Shown in pieces: positions 42,427 through 54,208 of a stretch of DNA of 64,000 nt. Both the position numbers and the translations under genes were made by a program. Position 1 is the stretch's first letter; every line of letters starts with the position of its first letter. Under the pieces are notes generated by a model, which was given only the letters and a program-made list of their open reading frames with translations, did no database searches and was not told where the DNA came from. Source of the DNA: Allolobophora icterica (lineage: Eukaryota; Annelida; Clitellata; Crassiclitellata; Lumbricidae); assembly GCA_963556255.1 (NCBI GenBank), contig OY744607.1, positions 49,237,846 through 49,301,845 on the forward strand. Direction: 5' to 3'.

Positions 42427-43694
42427 TGCGTGCGTGTGTGTGTGTGTGTGTGTGTAACTTATGATATTTCTGTTAGATATTAAAGGTAGAAGGTGGAAGT
42501 TTTGCATGTGTTCATAATTCATAATCATAATTCATAATCATGATTATTCTCTTTGGAATGACTGCATTCATAACTGATTCGAGCGGCTGGTCCTTCACTC
42601 ATTCTGGGGTTCCAGCGACTGCGCTCTCAGACTTACTCTATCCTTAGCTGTCAGCCTTACTCTATCCTGAGCGATTCCGCTATGATCCTCAATTTTTCAA
42701 CAACTCACATGTAGGCTAGAAGTCAAATTCAACCACGTTTTAAATGCTTATAGGCCTATTATGTAATGGAGAGAGCTTTCTTCAGCTAGCCGGTTCCGAT
42801 ATGTTTAACCAAGGACAGTTTAACAGTTATTGATTCTGAGATTGTGAGGGGACTGAAGGGTGAGGAGTCATGTCAAAGCCGACAACGTGAGTGTGGGTCC
42901 ATATACGGATTTGTAACTGATGAAGGATATAGAAGTTTGCGCTTTGACGTACATCTCCATATCCCGGTACGACTAAGATGACAGCCATAAGGCGGAGAGT
43001 GATGGTGTCAGAATCTTCCAAAAAGAGTGTAGCCATGACCCAGATCTGTGGCGCCTGCGGCCCAGTCGAGGCGTTCAGTCTGTCAGGTAACCTGTGGGCT
43101 GAGAGTCTACCTGCCTGACTGCCTGTGACTCAGTTCGTCTGGTTCTCGGTTTATCTGTGTATCTAATTCTAAGTACTTTCGTACTTTTGTGGTACATACT
43201 CCTCACTCCATGCATACACGAAACAAGGCGAAGACTTTTGCGATCTCTGGGAAGGCACAATCGTTATCGTAATCTCCAAACTACTAAAGCGCCACTCGAA
43301 GGTCAAGAGCAGGACACCAGCCTATTCTCGAGCGCCACGTCAAATCCGAGGAAGTTTCCAGACAGTATACAGTCCAAAATGGGTCCGAGTCCAGTTTCGA
43401 ATGGCCAGATCAAGAGAGGAGGCAAAGCAGCTGTCAAGGCGGGTGTCGTTTAGGGCGAGAAGAATTTGAAGGCGGAGGATCAGATGAGTCAGAGTAGGAG
43501 TACTTGAAAATGTGACACTAAGAACAATTTGTGTATGTGAAAAGGCCTTTCAACAATATGAAAATCATTGGCACGCAAAATGATGCTTTTGGATTGTGTA
43601 AAAATGAGTTTTAACCCGCTAACTAATCTTTATAGCTGTAAGAACTAAAATTGCTTATAAAATTGTTTATAAATGATCTGGATGTTGTGTACAC

Positions 43695-44420
43695 ACATCC
43701 TGATGATATCAGCGCACAAAAGCACATACAGTTTTTGCTACACGATTGTTGAGACAAAATACCCTTGAGCAGTGCCTTTTTTTATAGAAAAAAGGTTCCG
43801 GAACGGAACAATAATGGGCCGGCTAAAATCCCGAGAAAAACGGGACTGAGGGTTGGGAGGGGTCTCAATAAACACTGAGAATAGTTCAACACACTGAAAT
43901 TAAATTAAAATAACTAAAAAATATTGTTTTTATTATTAAAATAAATAAATTATTTTTTAGTAGCTGAAAAAAGGTGCAGGTACGCCGTTCCGGCGCGTTC
44001 CGGCTAAAAAAAGCACTGCCCTTGAGACAATATGCCGTCCGCCCCTACGTATACAAACTGTCATTATACTAGATATTAGAGAGCATGCGGACCGCGGATC
44101 TCTTCACGAAGGTGGCTTACTTTAGAGATTTAAATCTCGGGCTAGCAGGGTCCCAACACGGAGGCCTTAATTGGGGTGGCACCCATTCAAACGGGTAGCG
44201 GTGGTGAAGGATCTCACCCGATCAATTCATTGAAGAATGAGCAGGATCGAGGCCATATACGGTCGCTATAAAAAATTGCGTACATTTACATTTACATTAC
44301 ATTTACATTTATATATTATGCATAAACACCACGCCTACCAACTCTAAATTCTAACACAACACCTACCTACTATTAATGCATATGACATCCACTAAATTCT
44401 GATCTGCATATGCAAGAAGT
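43695..44420. repeat. Duplicated segment D, copy 2
   Basis: Matches 36780-36877 plus 38747-39400. It has no TA element but contains the 249-bp MITE. Confidence 0.75.
43770..44018. mobile_element. hAT-type MITE, copy 2
   Basis: 249 bp with ends CAGTGCCTTTTTT and AAAAAAAGCACTG. A perfect 8-bp duplication, cccttgag, is at 43762-43769 and 44019-44026. Segment D copy 1 has cctttgag once at this place, an empty site. No coding capacity. Confidence 0.92.
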
Positions 44421-44885
44421 TTATTGTCATCAGCTCTACCACCAGCATCATCGCTACCATCTGCAGCAGCAAGAATACCACCATCTAAACCACCGTCATC
44501 ATTATAATGTTCATCATCCTCGCTGTCATCATCACCATGGGCGGCGATCCTGAGGGTAGAGGGGGACAAGACCCCCGCCTTTAACAGTGGGGACACACCA
44601 TACAGTTGCCCTCCTCTCCACATTTTGAAGAAATATCAAAAAAGGTCGAGAAATAACGCGCGAAAAAATTGTTTGACCTCTTTTTTCACCAGATCAGTTC
44701 AAAACTCTTTTTTGACCAGATCAGTTCAGAAGTGTCCCCCCACCCACCTGTCAAACAAGATCGCCGCCAGTGATCATCACCATCACCGTCGTCATCACCA
44801 TCAACCTTTCCACCACCCATCCACCACCACAGCCCACCCCTACTACTTCTACCACAAATGCCACCTCTGCCACTTCCACCATTAC

Positions 44886-45060
44886 CGAGTCGATGCCAGC
44901 AGTGAATAGGTCGATGGCGAGTTGAACCATTTCATCGTTGGTCAGTCTTTCCGAATTGTTGTCGACCAGAGTTCGAAGGAAGTTTGTGGTCTTGACCTTC
45001 TTTTCGTCGACCTCGACCTCATTAGACCTCAGAGCTTCGTCAACGTACGTCTGCGCAATC
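44886..45060 (-). CDS. Cytochrome P450 gene B, exon 5 (helix I)
   Basis: A 175-bp exon encoding IAQTYVDEALRSNE, then FLRTLVDNNSERLTNDEMV and LAIDLFTAGIDS, the helix I oxygen-binding groove (AGxDS/T). The donor is GTAATG, the acceptor tgaag. Phase joins exons 4 and 6. Confidence 0.88.
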
Positions 45061-45470
45061 CTTCATCAATGAAACAACGACCAGTGGGTAGTCCAGTCAT
45101 CTGCATAGCTTTGGGATGAATGGATGGATGAATGGATGGATGGACGGATGGATAAATTGAATTTAGAAATTTATGGAGGGCTTCAAGGAGAGTTGATGGT
45201 GGATGATTTCGAGATAACTGATTGGAGGTAGGTATACTTAGGGAAGTATATCTGCTTCCAGAGTTAAAAGGGTGCTCGACCCTTTCATCTACGGTATACC
45301 TGTTTAAACCCGATCTACAAACGACCTTGCTTCTGAGCATCATCGAGACCTAACTTCCAATAGTTAGTCGATTCTAATATTGATACCTGCGTTCGCCTCT
45401 GAGTAGGTCTCAGGAAGAGGCGCTATATAAATATCCAGAATGAACTGCATGACATGGAATCGTTCCTAAC

Positions 45471-45672
45471 CTTTGACATGTCGTTGTGGCGTCGATGAAC
45501 TGTCGGTAGAGCTGAGTTCGGTAGATGGAGTACCAGGGAAAGGCGAAGGTGGTTTTCTGAATTGCCTCGAACATATTGTCCACTAAACGAATGACTCGAA
45601 AGGCGTCCGAGTCGGACGGTATCAACGGTTCAAGGCAACCGATGCGTACGTTGAAGCAAACAGCACCGAAGG
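45471..45672 (-). CDS. Cytochrome P450 gene B, exon 4
   Basis: 202 bp; FGAVCFNVRIGCLEPLIPSD, then FAFPWYSIYRTQLYRQFID. The acceptor is gtgcag, the donor GTTAGG. It is the paralogue of 1447-1648, with which it shares length and both splice sites. Confidence 0.88.
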
Positions 45673-45854
45673 CTGCACATGACCACATAGTCACGTTCAA
45701 AAGAAGAAATAAACTATCACTCGAAAGAGAATTTAATGTGTTTTTCCTTGATAAGTATTAAGCTCTTTGTTCTCCTCTCAGGGATTTAAATGTGGTATTT
45801 TCCTCCGGGATATAAAGTAACGTTATTCTATTTCACCGAAGAAAGTCAAATATA

Positions 45855-46178
45855 GTCCAGCGGTTCTCAGCCTTTTGAGACTCAAGGACCACTTATAAAT
45901 TTTGTGTCTCGGTCGCGGACAAAAAAAACACAAAAAATTGTGCCAAAAACAAATTAACATAAAAGAAATTTTTGCCATAAATCCGCGTAGAATTAGTTTC
46001 CTGCTGTCATAGCCGATTCTAGCGATTGAAATAAAAGAAATATTTTAAAACTGGACAAAATATGTCTGTTTGCATGTTTTTAATCGTAAAAAACATAAAT
46101 TGTAGGCCTTGCCCGCGGACCACCGGGAAGATGACCGCGGACCACCAGTGGTCCGCGGACCACAGGTTGAGAACCGCT
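45855..46178. mobile_element. hAT-Charlie-like MITE
   Basis: The ends carry AGCGGTTCTCAGCCT and AGGTTGAGAACCGCT, the familiar CAGNGGTTCTCAA type. The octamer caaatata flanks both sides (45847-45854, 46179-46186), although four extra bases precede the left end. Inside near 46130 are short CCGCGGACCAC repeats. Confidence 0.75.
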
Positions 46179-46939
46179 CAAATATATCCTTTTACTTTGA
46201 GGGAATTGAACATATTATTGCCCTTGATTGGAAAGACTTAAATGCGCTATTCCACTCGAAGGGAGAATAAATAATTTATAAATCTCAATTCGAGAGATAA
46301 AAGTAGATCATTCTCGTTCGAAAGAATACAATGTTACTTTAGTTAAGGGGAATGTGCTGAAAGAACACGATATCTAACTCTCCTGAAGTCAATTAAAATA
46401 TGTTAATTAAATCCAATTTAACTAGAATGTTTCCGAAATTATATTTAATTTAAAATTCACAATTCGATTTTAATTCGCATTTAACTAAAATTTAATTCAA
46501 ACATGACTTGCATTTTTCTTAAATTTTACTTAAATTTAGTTGCTTTTAACTCGAATTTAACTCGGCTTAGAGCGCGACGTCGTTTTAACGCTGTGCTTAA
46601 AATACCTATTCGCCGATATATGCGTTTTAGAGAGATTCTACTGTATGCAGATGCAAGCGAGAGTCTTTGGTTAAGGGTCGAAAGTAGGCCGCAGACGATA
46701 ACCCCATAAATCATCGTGAAGTAAACAACTGGGGGCATGGGAGAGGGGCCTGGTTGACAGTCAGACTAAGCAAGACATCGGGCAAATGTTACTGGGAATT
46801 TTTCGAAGTGTTCTGACATTTACGACTCCCGTGGAATGCGAGATCGTTTATATACACAGTGGGAGAACTGAAAGCATGCACATTTCTGCAGTTTGACTCG
46901 CTTTGAAGTTGGAAAGCAATTAACCCACTCGCTTTTCCT

Positions 46940-47561
46940 GCCTTCCATCGTGTAGGCCTATTTGATAAAGCAGTTAACCGACTCGTGTTCTTACCTTCCA
47001 TCGTGTACTTGGTAAAGCAGTTAACCCACTCGGTGTTCTTACCTTCCAGTGTGTACTTGGTAAAGCAGTTAACCGACTCGTGTTCTTACCTTCCAGTGTA
47101 TACTTGGTAAAGCAGTTAACCCACTCGTGTTCTTACCTTCCAGTGTATACTTGGTACAGCAGTTAACCGACACGTGTTCTTACCTTCCAGCGTGTACTTG
47201 GTACAGCAGTTAACCGACTCGTGTTCTTACCTTCCAGTGTGTACTTGGTACAGCAGTTAACCGACTCGTGTTCTTACCTTCCAGTGTGTACTTGGTAGAG
47301 CAACTAACCCACTTGTGTTCTTACCTTCCAGTGTGTACTTGGTACAGCAGTTAACCGACTCGTGTTCTTACCTTCCAGTGTATACTTGGTAAAGCAGTTA
47401 ACCCACTCGTGTTCTTACCTTCCAGTGTGTACTTGGTACAGCAGTTAACCCACTCGTGTTCTTACCTTCTAGTGTGTGCTTGGTAAAGCAGTTAACCGAC
47501 TCGTGTTCTTACCTTCCAGTGTGTACTTGGTAAAGCAGTTAGCCCACTCGTTCTTCCTACC
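46940..47561. repeat. 47-bp minisatellite made of splice-donor copies
   Basis: About 13 units of 47 bp in gene B intron 3, directly abutting exon 3. On the minus strand each unit contains TACACACTGGAAG|GTAAGA, that is the last residues of exon 3 (YTLEG) plus a donor site. The unit arose from the exon/intron junction itself. The true donor beside exon 3 is GTAGGAAG, weaker than the GTAAGA copies. Confidence 0.92.
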
Positions 47562-47757
47562 TTCCATTGTGTATTTGGCAAGGAGTCTAGTGATGTCTTC
47601 TTCGAGCTTTCCAGATCCTTCGTCTAGTTTTCGGCTGAGGAGCCTAACGAAGTCGTTGGCCACTTGGTTCTGGATCGGAAGGTAGACATGGGCTGCTCCA
47701 GGGGGCATCATCGTCTGGTGAACAGCACGACGCACCCTCCACCACGGTTCACCGCTC
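47561..47757 (-). CDS. Cytochrome P450 gene B, exon 3
   Basis: 197 bp; GEPWWRVRRAVHQTMM with the haem-contacting WxxxR, VANDFVRLLSRKLDEGSG, ending LLAKYTMEG. The first donor used by length and phase is at 47560. Further donors follow in the minisatellite, so alternative 3' ends of this exon are possible. Confidence 0.87.
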
Positions 47758-47799
47758 CTTCAAGTCACGAACCGTGTTACAGAAAGAGATACAGAGGTC

Positions 47800-47832
<33 letters not shown>

Positions 47833-48356
47833 CATAAGACAAACAGACATACATACAGACAGACACATAATACATACATTCATGCAATGTGTCTTTAGAT
47901 CATAAATAGAATTGCCTTTTTAGTGTCTGCATTTCTTTAGCGCCACAATATAATGACAGAGCATCAATCGATGGCAACTGCGCCTTATGTAATTTTTCAT
48001 TGTCCGTCCTTAGTTACCGTATCAGAGGAACAGGAGGAGTAAATGGTTGAGGAGGAGGAGGAGGAGGAGGAGGAGGAGGAGGAGGAGGAGGAGGAGGAGG
48101 AGGAGAAGGAGGAGGAGGAGGAGGATCGAACTCGCACACAGCGAGTTACAGGGCAAGCACTCGAACCACTCGCTGATGGTGACGACTACTACAATAACGC
48201 TGATGATGATAGCGACGACTAGGACGACGACGACGATGATGATGATGATGAGATGATGATGATGATAACGACGATTATGATGACGATTGTGATAATGACG
48301 ACAACGATGATGATAAAACGCCTGCGGAGTACACTGGAGATAGCGGTGGTTCTCAC
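47800..48356. repeat. Simple repeats in gene B intron 2
   Basis: (CAGA)n at 47800-47830, a piece of R1 at about 47935-47985, (GGA)n at 48049-48124 and (GAT)n/(GAC)n near 48215-48315. Arg/Leu runs here are not genes. Confidence 0.9.
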
Positions 48357-48579
48357 AGTGAACCGAATCCCAGAGGTTGTTTGTCTCTCTTGGAGGCCAC
48401 GACGACCAGAGGTAATGTAGGACGCACAGGGTATTTGCCCTCTGCCCTGTAGACGGTTTCGATGTCCGCTGGGTCGAACAGGTGGACGATATGTTGACCC
48501 ATCTTCTCCTTGTAGATTTTCCCATACACAGCCATGTTCTCTCGCTTGGCCAAGTGCATCCGCTCGAAACTGTACCGAC
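48357..48579 (-). CDS. Cytochrome P450 gene B, exon 2
   Basis: 223 bp; GRYSFERMHLAKREN, then VHLFDPADIETVYRAEGKYP to QPLGFGSL. The donor is GTGAGA, the acceptor ttgaag. It is equivalent to 26574-26796. Confidence 0.88.
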
Positions 48580-48619
48580 CTTCAACGATCACAAGGTTCA
48601 CACAACGCGCTATATAACT

Positions 48620-49250
48620 GGTGTAGCAATTTCAGATTACCCCCACTTCACATTATCCCCCGCTAACTTGAAATCGCGTTCAGATTACCGGCGGATAATC
48701 GGAAATCGATTTCACGTTATCCCCGGGGGTAACTTGAAATTGATTTCAGATTGCCCCCTGCGACTTCAGATTAACCCCTCAAAGTAATTGGGCCCATTTT
48801 TACTATCTCATATAATAATAATAATTGCCAATATTTACCATTAAACTCTCATTCCCCAGCGCACGATGTACGATAAGTTCTCATAGTTCTTCTAGATTTC
48901 TCCAATTAGGTTGGATCTTTGTATGTTTTATATTTATACTTTGCATGTATACTATGTCATGCACTTTGAACTAATGTACGAGTGGTTTCAATACAATTAA
49001 CATTTCAGCGACAGTTTTTATTTTTTTTCAGATATATTGAGACTAGCTTTCAATCTTGTATGTTTTACGTGGTTTATTCAATAAACGTATCATGAGTTGT
49101 AAGCATAAGAATTTTTAACTTTAACTTAATTAAAGAGGGGGTAATGTGAAAAGCGCAGGGGTGACTTGAGACTTCAGGCTACCCCGGGGTAATATGAAAT
49201 CGATTTCAGATTACCGGGGGTAACTTGAAAGAGAGGTAGCTTGAAGTCTT
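48620..49250. repeat. Repeat-rich segment with GGGGTAACTTGAAAT / TTTCAGATTACCCC motifs
   Basis: At least five TTCAGATTA-type and three TAACTTGAAA-type motifs in both senses cluster at 48625-48785 and 49135-49235. They flank about 350 bp of plain AT-rich DNA. The layout suggests a small TIR element with subterminal repeats; no clear ends or duplication found. Confidence 0.5.
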
Positions 49251-49639
49251 TATACCGGTGACAGATGCAGACAAAGGGCTACATAGATATTGGCATACAT
49301 ACGAACATTCAACATGTATGTTAAGGTCTTACTTTTCATTAATAGTAATCGTAATCGTAAGCTCCGCAAGTTCCGAAGCGCTATTTAAAAGCTAATCGTA
49401 GGACAGCTGCTAACAGACGAGCGCTGCGGCAAGTCAGAAGGTTCTCAGGTGAAGAAAAAATCCAGTGCACCACAGCGATTAAAAGAGAGCGTCATCTCTT
49501 GCTGGAGTTACAGGAATTGGATTGCCTCCGAGTAGATATCTTCAAGTGGCGCTATATCAGTGCCAAGAAAGAATGAATGAATGGATAAATAAATAACAAA
49601 AACTGCAGAGAAATAAAGATAATTGAGCTATTCATTGAG

Positions 49640-49915
49640 CTCTAATGTCTGTCTGTCTGTCTGTCTGTCTGTGTGTCTGTCTGTCTGTCTGTCTATCAGT
49701 TTATCTATCTATCTATCTGTGTGAGTGTGCGTGTGTGTGTGTGTATGTGTTTCTCTCTCTTGGTCTTTTTCTCGTTCTCTGTCTGCCACTTTCTCTGTCT
49801 ATTACTCTGTCTCTCTTTGTCTTTCTGTGTGTCTCCGTTTCTGTGTCTCTGTCTATCGGTCATTCTTTCTCTCTCTCCGCGGGTGGTTTACTTCCTCCTC
49901 CTTCGTGTAGGTGTT
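49640..49915. repeat. (CTGT)n/(CTGTCT)n simple repeats
   Basis: Counterpart of 27240-27440 in gene A, again just downstream of P450 exon 1 on the minus strand. Confidence 0.85.
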
Positions 49916-49943
49916 TACTAACTGCTGAAAGGGGAGGATCGGT

Positions 49944-50927
49944 TAAGTGTAGGGTTGGCAACACAATAGAGTCTGAAATACGAGTTGGTGTACACCAAGG
50001 ATCATGCCTGTTGTTTATCATCGTCATGGACGCGTTATCAGAAAACATCGGGAGATATGTACCTAGGGATATGTTGTATGCTGATGATCTTATTGTGGCC
50101 GATGACTCAGCAGAGAACGCCCAGACAGGTTTCACTGGTTGGCAGAAGGCATGGGAAAGCAAGGGACTCAAAATAAATACAAGTAAAACAGAAGTCATGG
50201 TTTGCTCAAGGAGAGACGAGGACCTGGTGGTTATAGACGGTGGGGGAAATGTACTGAAATAGGTGGTTACCTTAAAATATCTGGGGTCGATAATGAATGC
50301 TAAAGGAGGATGCGAGCAAGATGTCAAAAATGGAATAAAAGTAGCCTAGCAGAAGTGGAGGGATTTGTCTGGTGTGCTGTGTGACCGCATGATCTCGGTT
50401 CGTCTTAAGGGAAAGATGCACAGTATACAATGAAAAGATTTTGATCTATGGAACAGAAGCATGAACGCTGAGGGGAAAGGAGGAGGAACTTCTGGAGAGA
50501 ACTGAGATGAGAATGCTGCGATGGATACTTAGGGTGTCATTGAAAGGCAGGAAGAAAATGAGAATATCCGGAAAACACTTGGGAGTGGCCTGTACAGTAG
50601 GCCTGTATCCGACGAGGTACGTGAGACCAGACTGAGGTGGTATGGACATGTGGAGCAGGCGGAGGGGGAAAGTAACATCAAGAGAATCATGAAGGCAGAG
50701 GTGCGTGGAGCCGTGGACATCGCAGCCGGGGACGCCAGTAGAAGAGATGGTTGGACATGGTTCAGCAGGACCTCAGGCTTCTCGGCTTGAAAAAAGAAGA
50801 TACCAGAGATCGAGCAGGATGGAGACAGAGGATCAGAGTGGCTGACCCCTCCCCAGCGACGGATTAATCCCAGCCTGAAAGGAAAGAAGAAGAAGAAGAA
50901 GAAGAAGAAGAAGAAGAAGAAGAAGAA
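49944..50927 (+). mobile_element. 5'-truncated LINE insertion with (GAA)n tail
   Basis: Reverse transcriptase sequence with IRVGVHQGSCLLFIIVMDAL, MLYADDLIV and WESKGLKINTSKTEVM, then broken frames with EMRMLRW. It ends in (GAA)n. The flanks GGGGAGGATCGGT (49931-49943) and GGGGAGAATCGGT (50928-50940) are a target duplication with one mismatch. P450 gene A has the empty site at about 27460. Confidence 0.88.
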
Positions 50928-50951
50928 GGGGAGAATCGGTGATCGTCTTAC

Positions 50952-51108
50952 CAAACCTGGAGTAGTCGAGTAACGATCCGATCAGAGGCCATCCCTTCGG
51001 ACCAGGAATCGCACTGAATGGCTTCGGCATCTCGTTGCCTTCTGCCGAGGACAAACGCCAAGGCCAAACGATCTCGTCAAGGCCAAAGTATCCACCACAC
51101 TCGATCAA
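50952..51108 (-). CDS. Cytochrome P450 gene B, first recognised exon
   Basis: It encodes LIECGGYFGLDEIVWPWRL, MPKPFSAIPGPKGWPLIGSL and LDYSRFG. The donor GTAAGA is at 50946-50951. No ATG suits a start except the internal Met before PKPF, so an upstream leader exon (probably mitochondrial targeting) is likely; the 5' limit is approximate. Confidence 0.78.
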
Positions 51109-51109
51109 A

Positions 51110-52078
51110 TGTCCAGGTTACCTAAATCACCGAAAACGCAAATGGTGACATAGTACACGGCTCAGGCGTGTTGAAGTTAGGATAGGATGGTATATAGCTG
51201 AATAGAGGAAAGGGTAAGGTGGTATAGGATAGGCATTGTCGGGTAGGGTCAAGGTCAGGTCAAGCCAGGAAAGGTACAAAGCTAAGAAATCGACAATTAC
51301 TTTACCTCATATTCTTCGACAGGAGCTATATAAATAAACAGTATTATGTGTATCTGACAAGGTAACCATGCATCTGCGATCCACAGCCTCTGTAACAGCT
51401 AATCTAATACTGACTTCTATAGCGCCGTTAAAATAATGCACAGAGCATCAATCGAGAGTCACTTCATGGGAACTCATAGCCTAGAATCATGATATGTTGG
51501 ATTTGATTAATTATCAACTTCTATGGCGCCAGTGTCTATGGCACAAGGCATCAACCGATGGCGCACCAAACCAGGCCGTTATAGAAGTCCACATAGGGGA
51601 CATCGGTCTAACGAATCAGAGAGAGAGAGTCGATGGTGGATATTGGATAAGCAATTCGAGAAAGGATGTTTGGTCGGTTTGGTACCTGGTCAGATGGGCG
51701 GGAATCCACACCGATAAAACGAATGTAAATCCTCGTGGAATGTAATCCTGATTGCCAAAACCAACAAATCATTAACTCCGTTAACAGCATAACCATTCGT
51801 GCAACGATAGTTCAACCATTTCATCCGACTTCCTTACAGCTCTGCAACTGCATCTAGAACAGTCGTTTTCTAGTAACTGTAGTGGATAACCGTTTCAACC
51901 TGTTTTCAAAGCCTACAACTGTAGGCCCAGATACATACTAATTACAAATTAATCGACAGACTGAAGATACTCCGATTCGATTCAACTCTACGCCTCTTCA
52001 CAAACGTGCGTCGGAATGTGTGCATAACGTTATACAGCCCCTTATGTGTGCAACATGCGCCAGCCTGCGTAGAAGTAC
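51110..52078. other. Gene-free stretch with R1 copies
   Basis: No exon seen. R1 copies are at 51413-51470 and 51512-51575 (TCAACCGATGGCGCACC). The former is next to a GAGCATCAATCGA variant. Confidence 0.6.
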
Positions 52079-52086
52079 CTTGGTAT

Positions 52087-53703
52087 TAGGGTGACCACAC
52101 GTCCCGGTTTGTCCGGGACAGTCCCGGAATTTGAAAACATGTCCCGCGTCCCGGACACGTCCTTTCCGGGACAATGAAACGTCCCGGAATGAATTTTTCT
52201 ATTATCAAATGCGCAGAATTTGCTATTTTAATTTTACAATAATTAGTAAAAAAAAAAAAAGAAATAACATGAAGAAATCCGCAAAGCCGAAAAGAATTTA
52301 CAAATCCTCGGCACAATGTAATCTTAAGAGTAGGCCTATCATGCCGCCTATGGCTAGCTATGGGGCTACATTCTGCAATAGACGCTGATATGGGCAGCTG
52401 TAGGGTCCTATTCTAAAAAGCAAGAGCTGACAATTTACCAAATCTTTTGAAGATAGTTGCTTTCATCACGAGCATTCCTGCTTCAAATGCTGCAGTTGAA
52501 TGAGTGTTTAGTTTGATGGAAGGATTCTGGTCCGATTCGAGAAATAGGTGTTTAACTGAGCTTAATAAAGCAGAACTTCATGAGAAGATGAACTTCGATC
52601 TGGATTGCCAAACATTTAATAAGTCTGTCAAAGGCAACAAGTTGTTGCATTTTGTAGGAAATGACAACAAAATATACGTTCTGACACTAGTCTATTTTGC
52701 TTAGATTACGTACTTTACCTTTCAGCTTATCACTCAGTAATGTCAATGTCAAGTCTACTGAACATTTCTTTTGTAAATCGTAGCTATGCCAAAAATAACA
52801 GTAATGTACGAGATTGAGACAAATACCAGTCTACCAGTCACTTTATAAAGTCTTATACTATCATAACCTTGATTCTTTATTAATTTTAAACAATCTTGAT
52901 TTTGAGCAAAAAATAAATTGACCAATTTTTGTATTTTGGCTCGTTTTCTTTCGAATTAAATCAATTAGAAATAAAATGCTTCATTTTGGTCTAAAATCTT
53001 ACAAATATAATTATATCAGTTGAGGCGCTGTTCCAATGAGCCCAGCTCCTAATTTAATTTGACATATATAGGCCTATAGGCTATAAGCTTACATATTCAT
53101 ACATTACATATATCTATATTAATAAAGCGAGAATTCTGTGTGTGTCTGTTTGACCGGGCTAAACTTCTACAATTTCTCACCTTTTCACTCGAAACCTTGA
53201 CTGCTGTGTCGGTCTCGGCATCGGACACCCAGTGGAGGGGTTCGCGTCCCCCGTTTTCACCGCTACCACGGTGAAAATCCCCCAAAACTACCCAAAACAC
53301 CCCCCCTTCACGCCTCAGTCGCCTATTCCGCTGCGAATCGGTTCTATTTATGGCGCCGGTATTCCCCAACGTCATTAATAATGCGCATAAGTTGTTTACT
53401 TTCGCACAAACTTTAATGACGATCGATTCGAAGTATATTCATCGTTTTACAGCAAAATTTTAACACATGTATGTTCAAAGACAAAGATCTAAATTATTTA
53501 CAGTATATGAAACAACCAGTCTGCTTTACTAAGGGCGAGGCCGACTACAGACCGGCAGTGAGGGCTAGATTTCTGGCGTTTTCTTTAACACACTAACGCC
53601 CGGTTCACCCTCTTCGACTGCGAAGCAGTCAGTCCACGGGAGACTGCAGAGGACGACTGCCAAGATTGCCAAGCAGTCGTTGTTCTTGTCGTTGTTGTTG
53701 TTG

Positions 53704-53735
<32 letters not shown>

Positions 53736-54200
53736 GGTGGTGGTGGTGGTGGTGGTGGTGGTGGTGGTGGTGGTGGTGGTGGTGGTGGTGGTGGTGGTGG
53801 TGGTGGTGGTGGTGGTGGTGGTGGTGGTGGTGGTGGTGGTGGTGGTGGTGGTGGTGGTGGTGGTGGTGGTGGTGGTGGTGTGAAACTTATAACCCCGGGC
53901 AACGCCGGGTAATCCAGCTAGTATATAATATATCTATGTATACAGTGTTTTTCTGCCGGAACGCTAAGGTACAGCGTTCCGGCAGAAATAAAAATAATTC
54001 AGCAGTTAAAAATAATTAATTTTGTTATTTCAATTTAATTTGACATCAAAAATTTCTTGGGGGAGGGTCTCACCGAGACCCATTTCCAAACCCCGCCTCG
54101 TTTTTCTCGGCATTCGCCCTCGATTTAACCCTTCCATAATTGTTCAGTTATACATATCTGTGATGTCCCGGAATGGCAGAAAAGAAATGTGGTCACCCTA
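52087..54200 (+). mobile_element. hAT transposon, decayed, with nested elements
   Basis: Ends TAGGGTGACCACA and TGTGGTCACCCTA, with a perfect 8-bp duplication cttggtat (52079-52086, 54201-54208). Near 52440-52640 is the C-terminal hAT transposase region: IPASNAAVE, a TGA, then VFSLMEGFWSDSRNR and KAELHEKMNF. A Helitron lies inside, and 53945-54135 is a decayed relative of the 249-bp MITE. GTCCCGG repeats mark both subterminal regions. Confidence 0.9.
53113..53921 (+). mobile_element. Non-autonomous Helitron
   Basis: It starts TCTATATTAATAAAGCGAG and ends with a GC hairpin (CCCGGGCAACGCCGGG) followed by AATCCAGCTAG, inserted between A and T, as Helitrons do. No Rep/helicase. It contains (GTT)n and then (GGT)n at 53720-53880. 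Confidence 0.92.
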
Positions 54201-54208
54201 CTTGGTAT

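Noticed and set aside
42827..43036. Additional P450 exon
   Set aside because: No P450 motif; exons 5 and 6 already join in phase without it.
53585..53902. Poly-Pro, poly-Trp and poly-Val frames
   Set aside because: Translation of (GGT)n in three frames.
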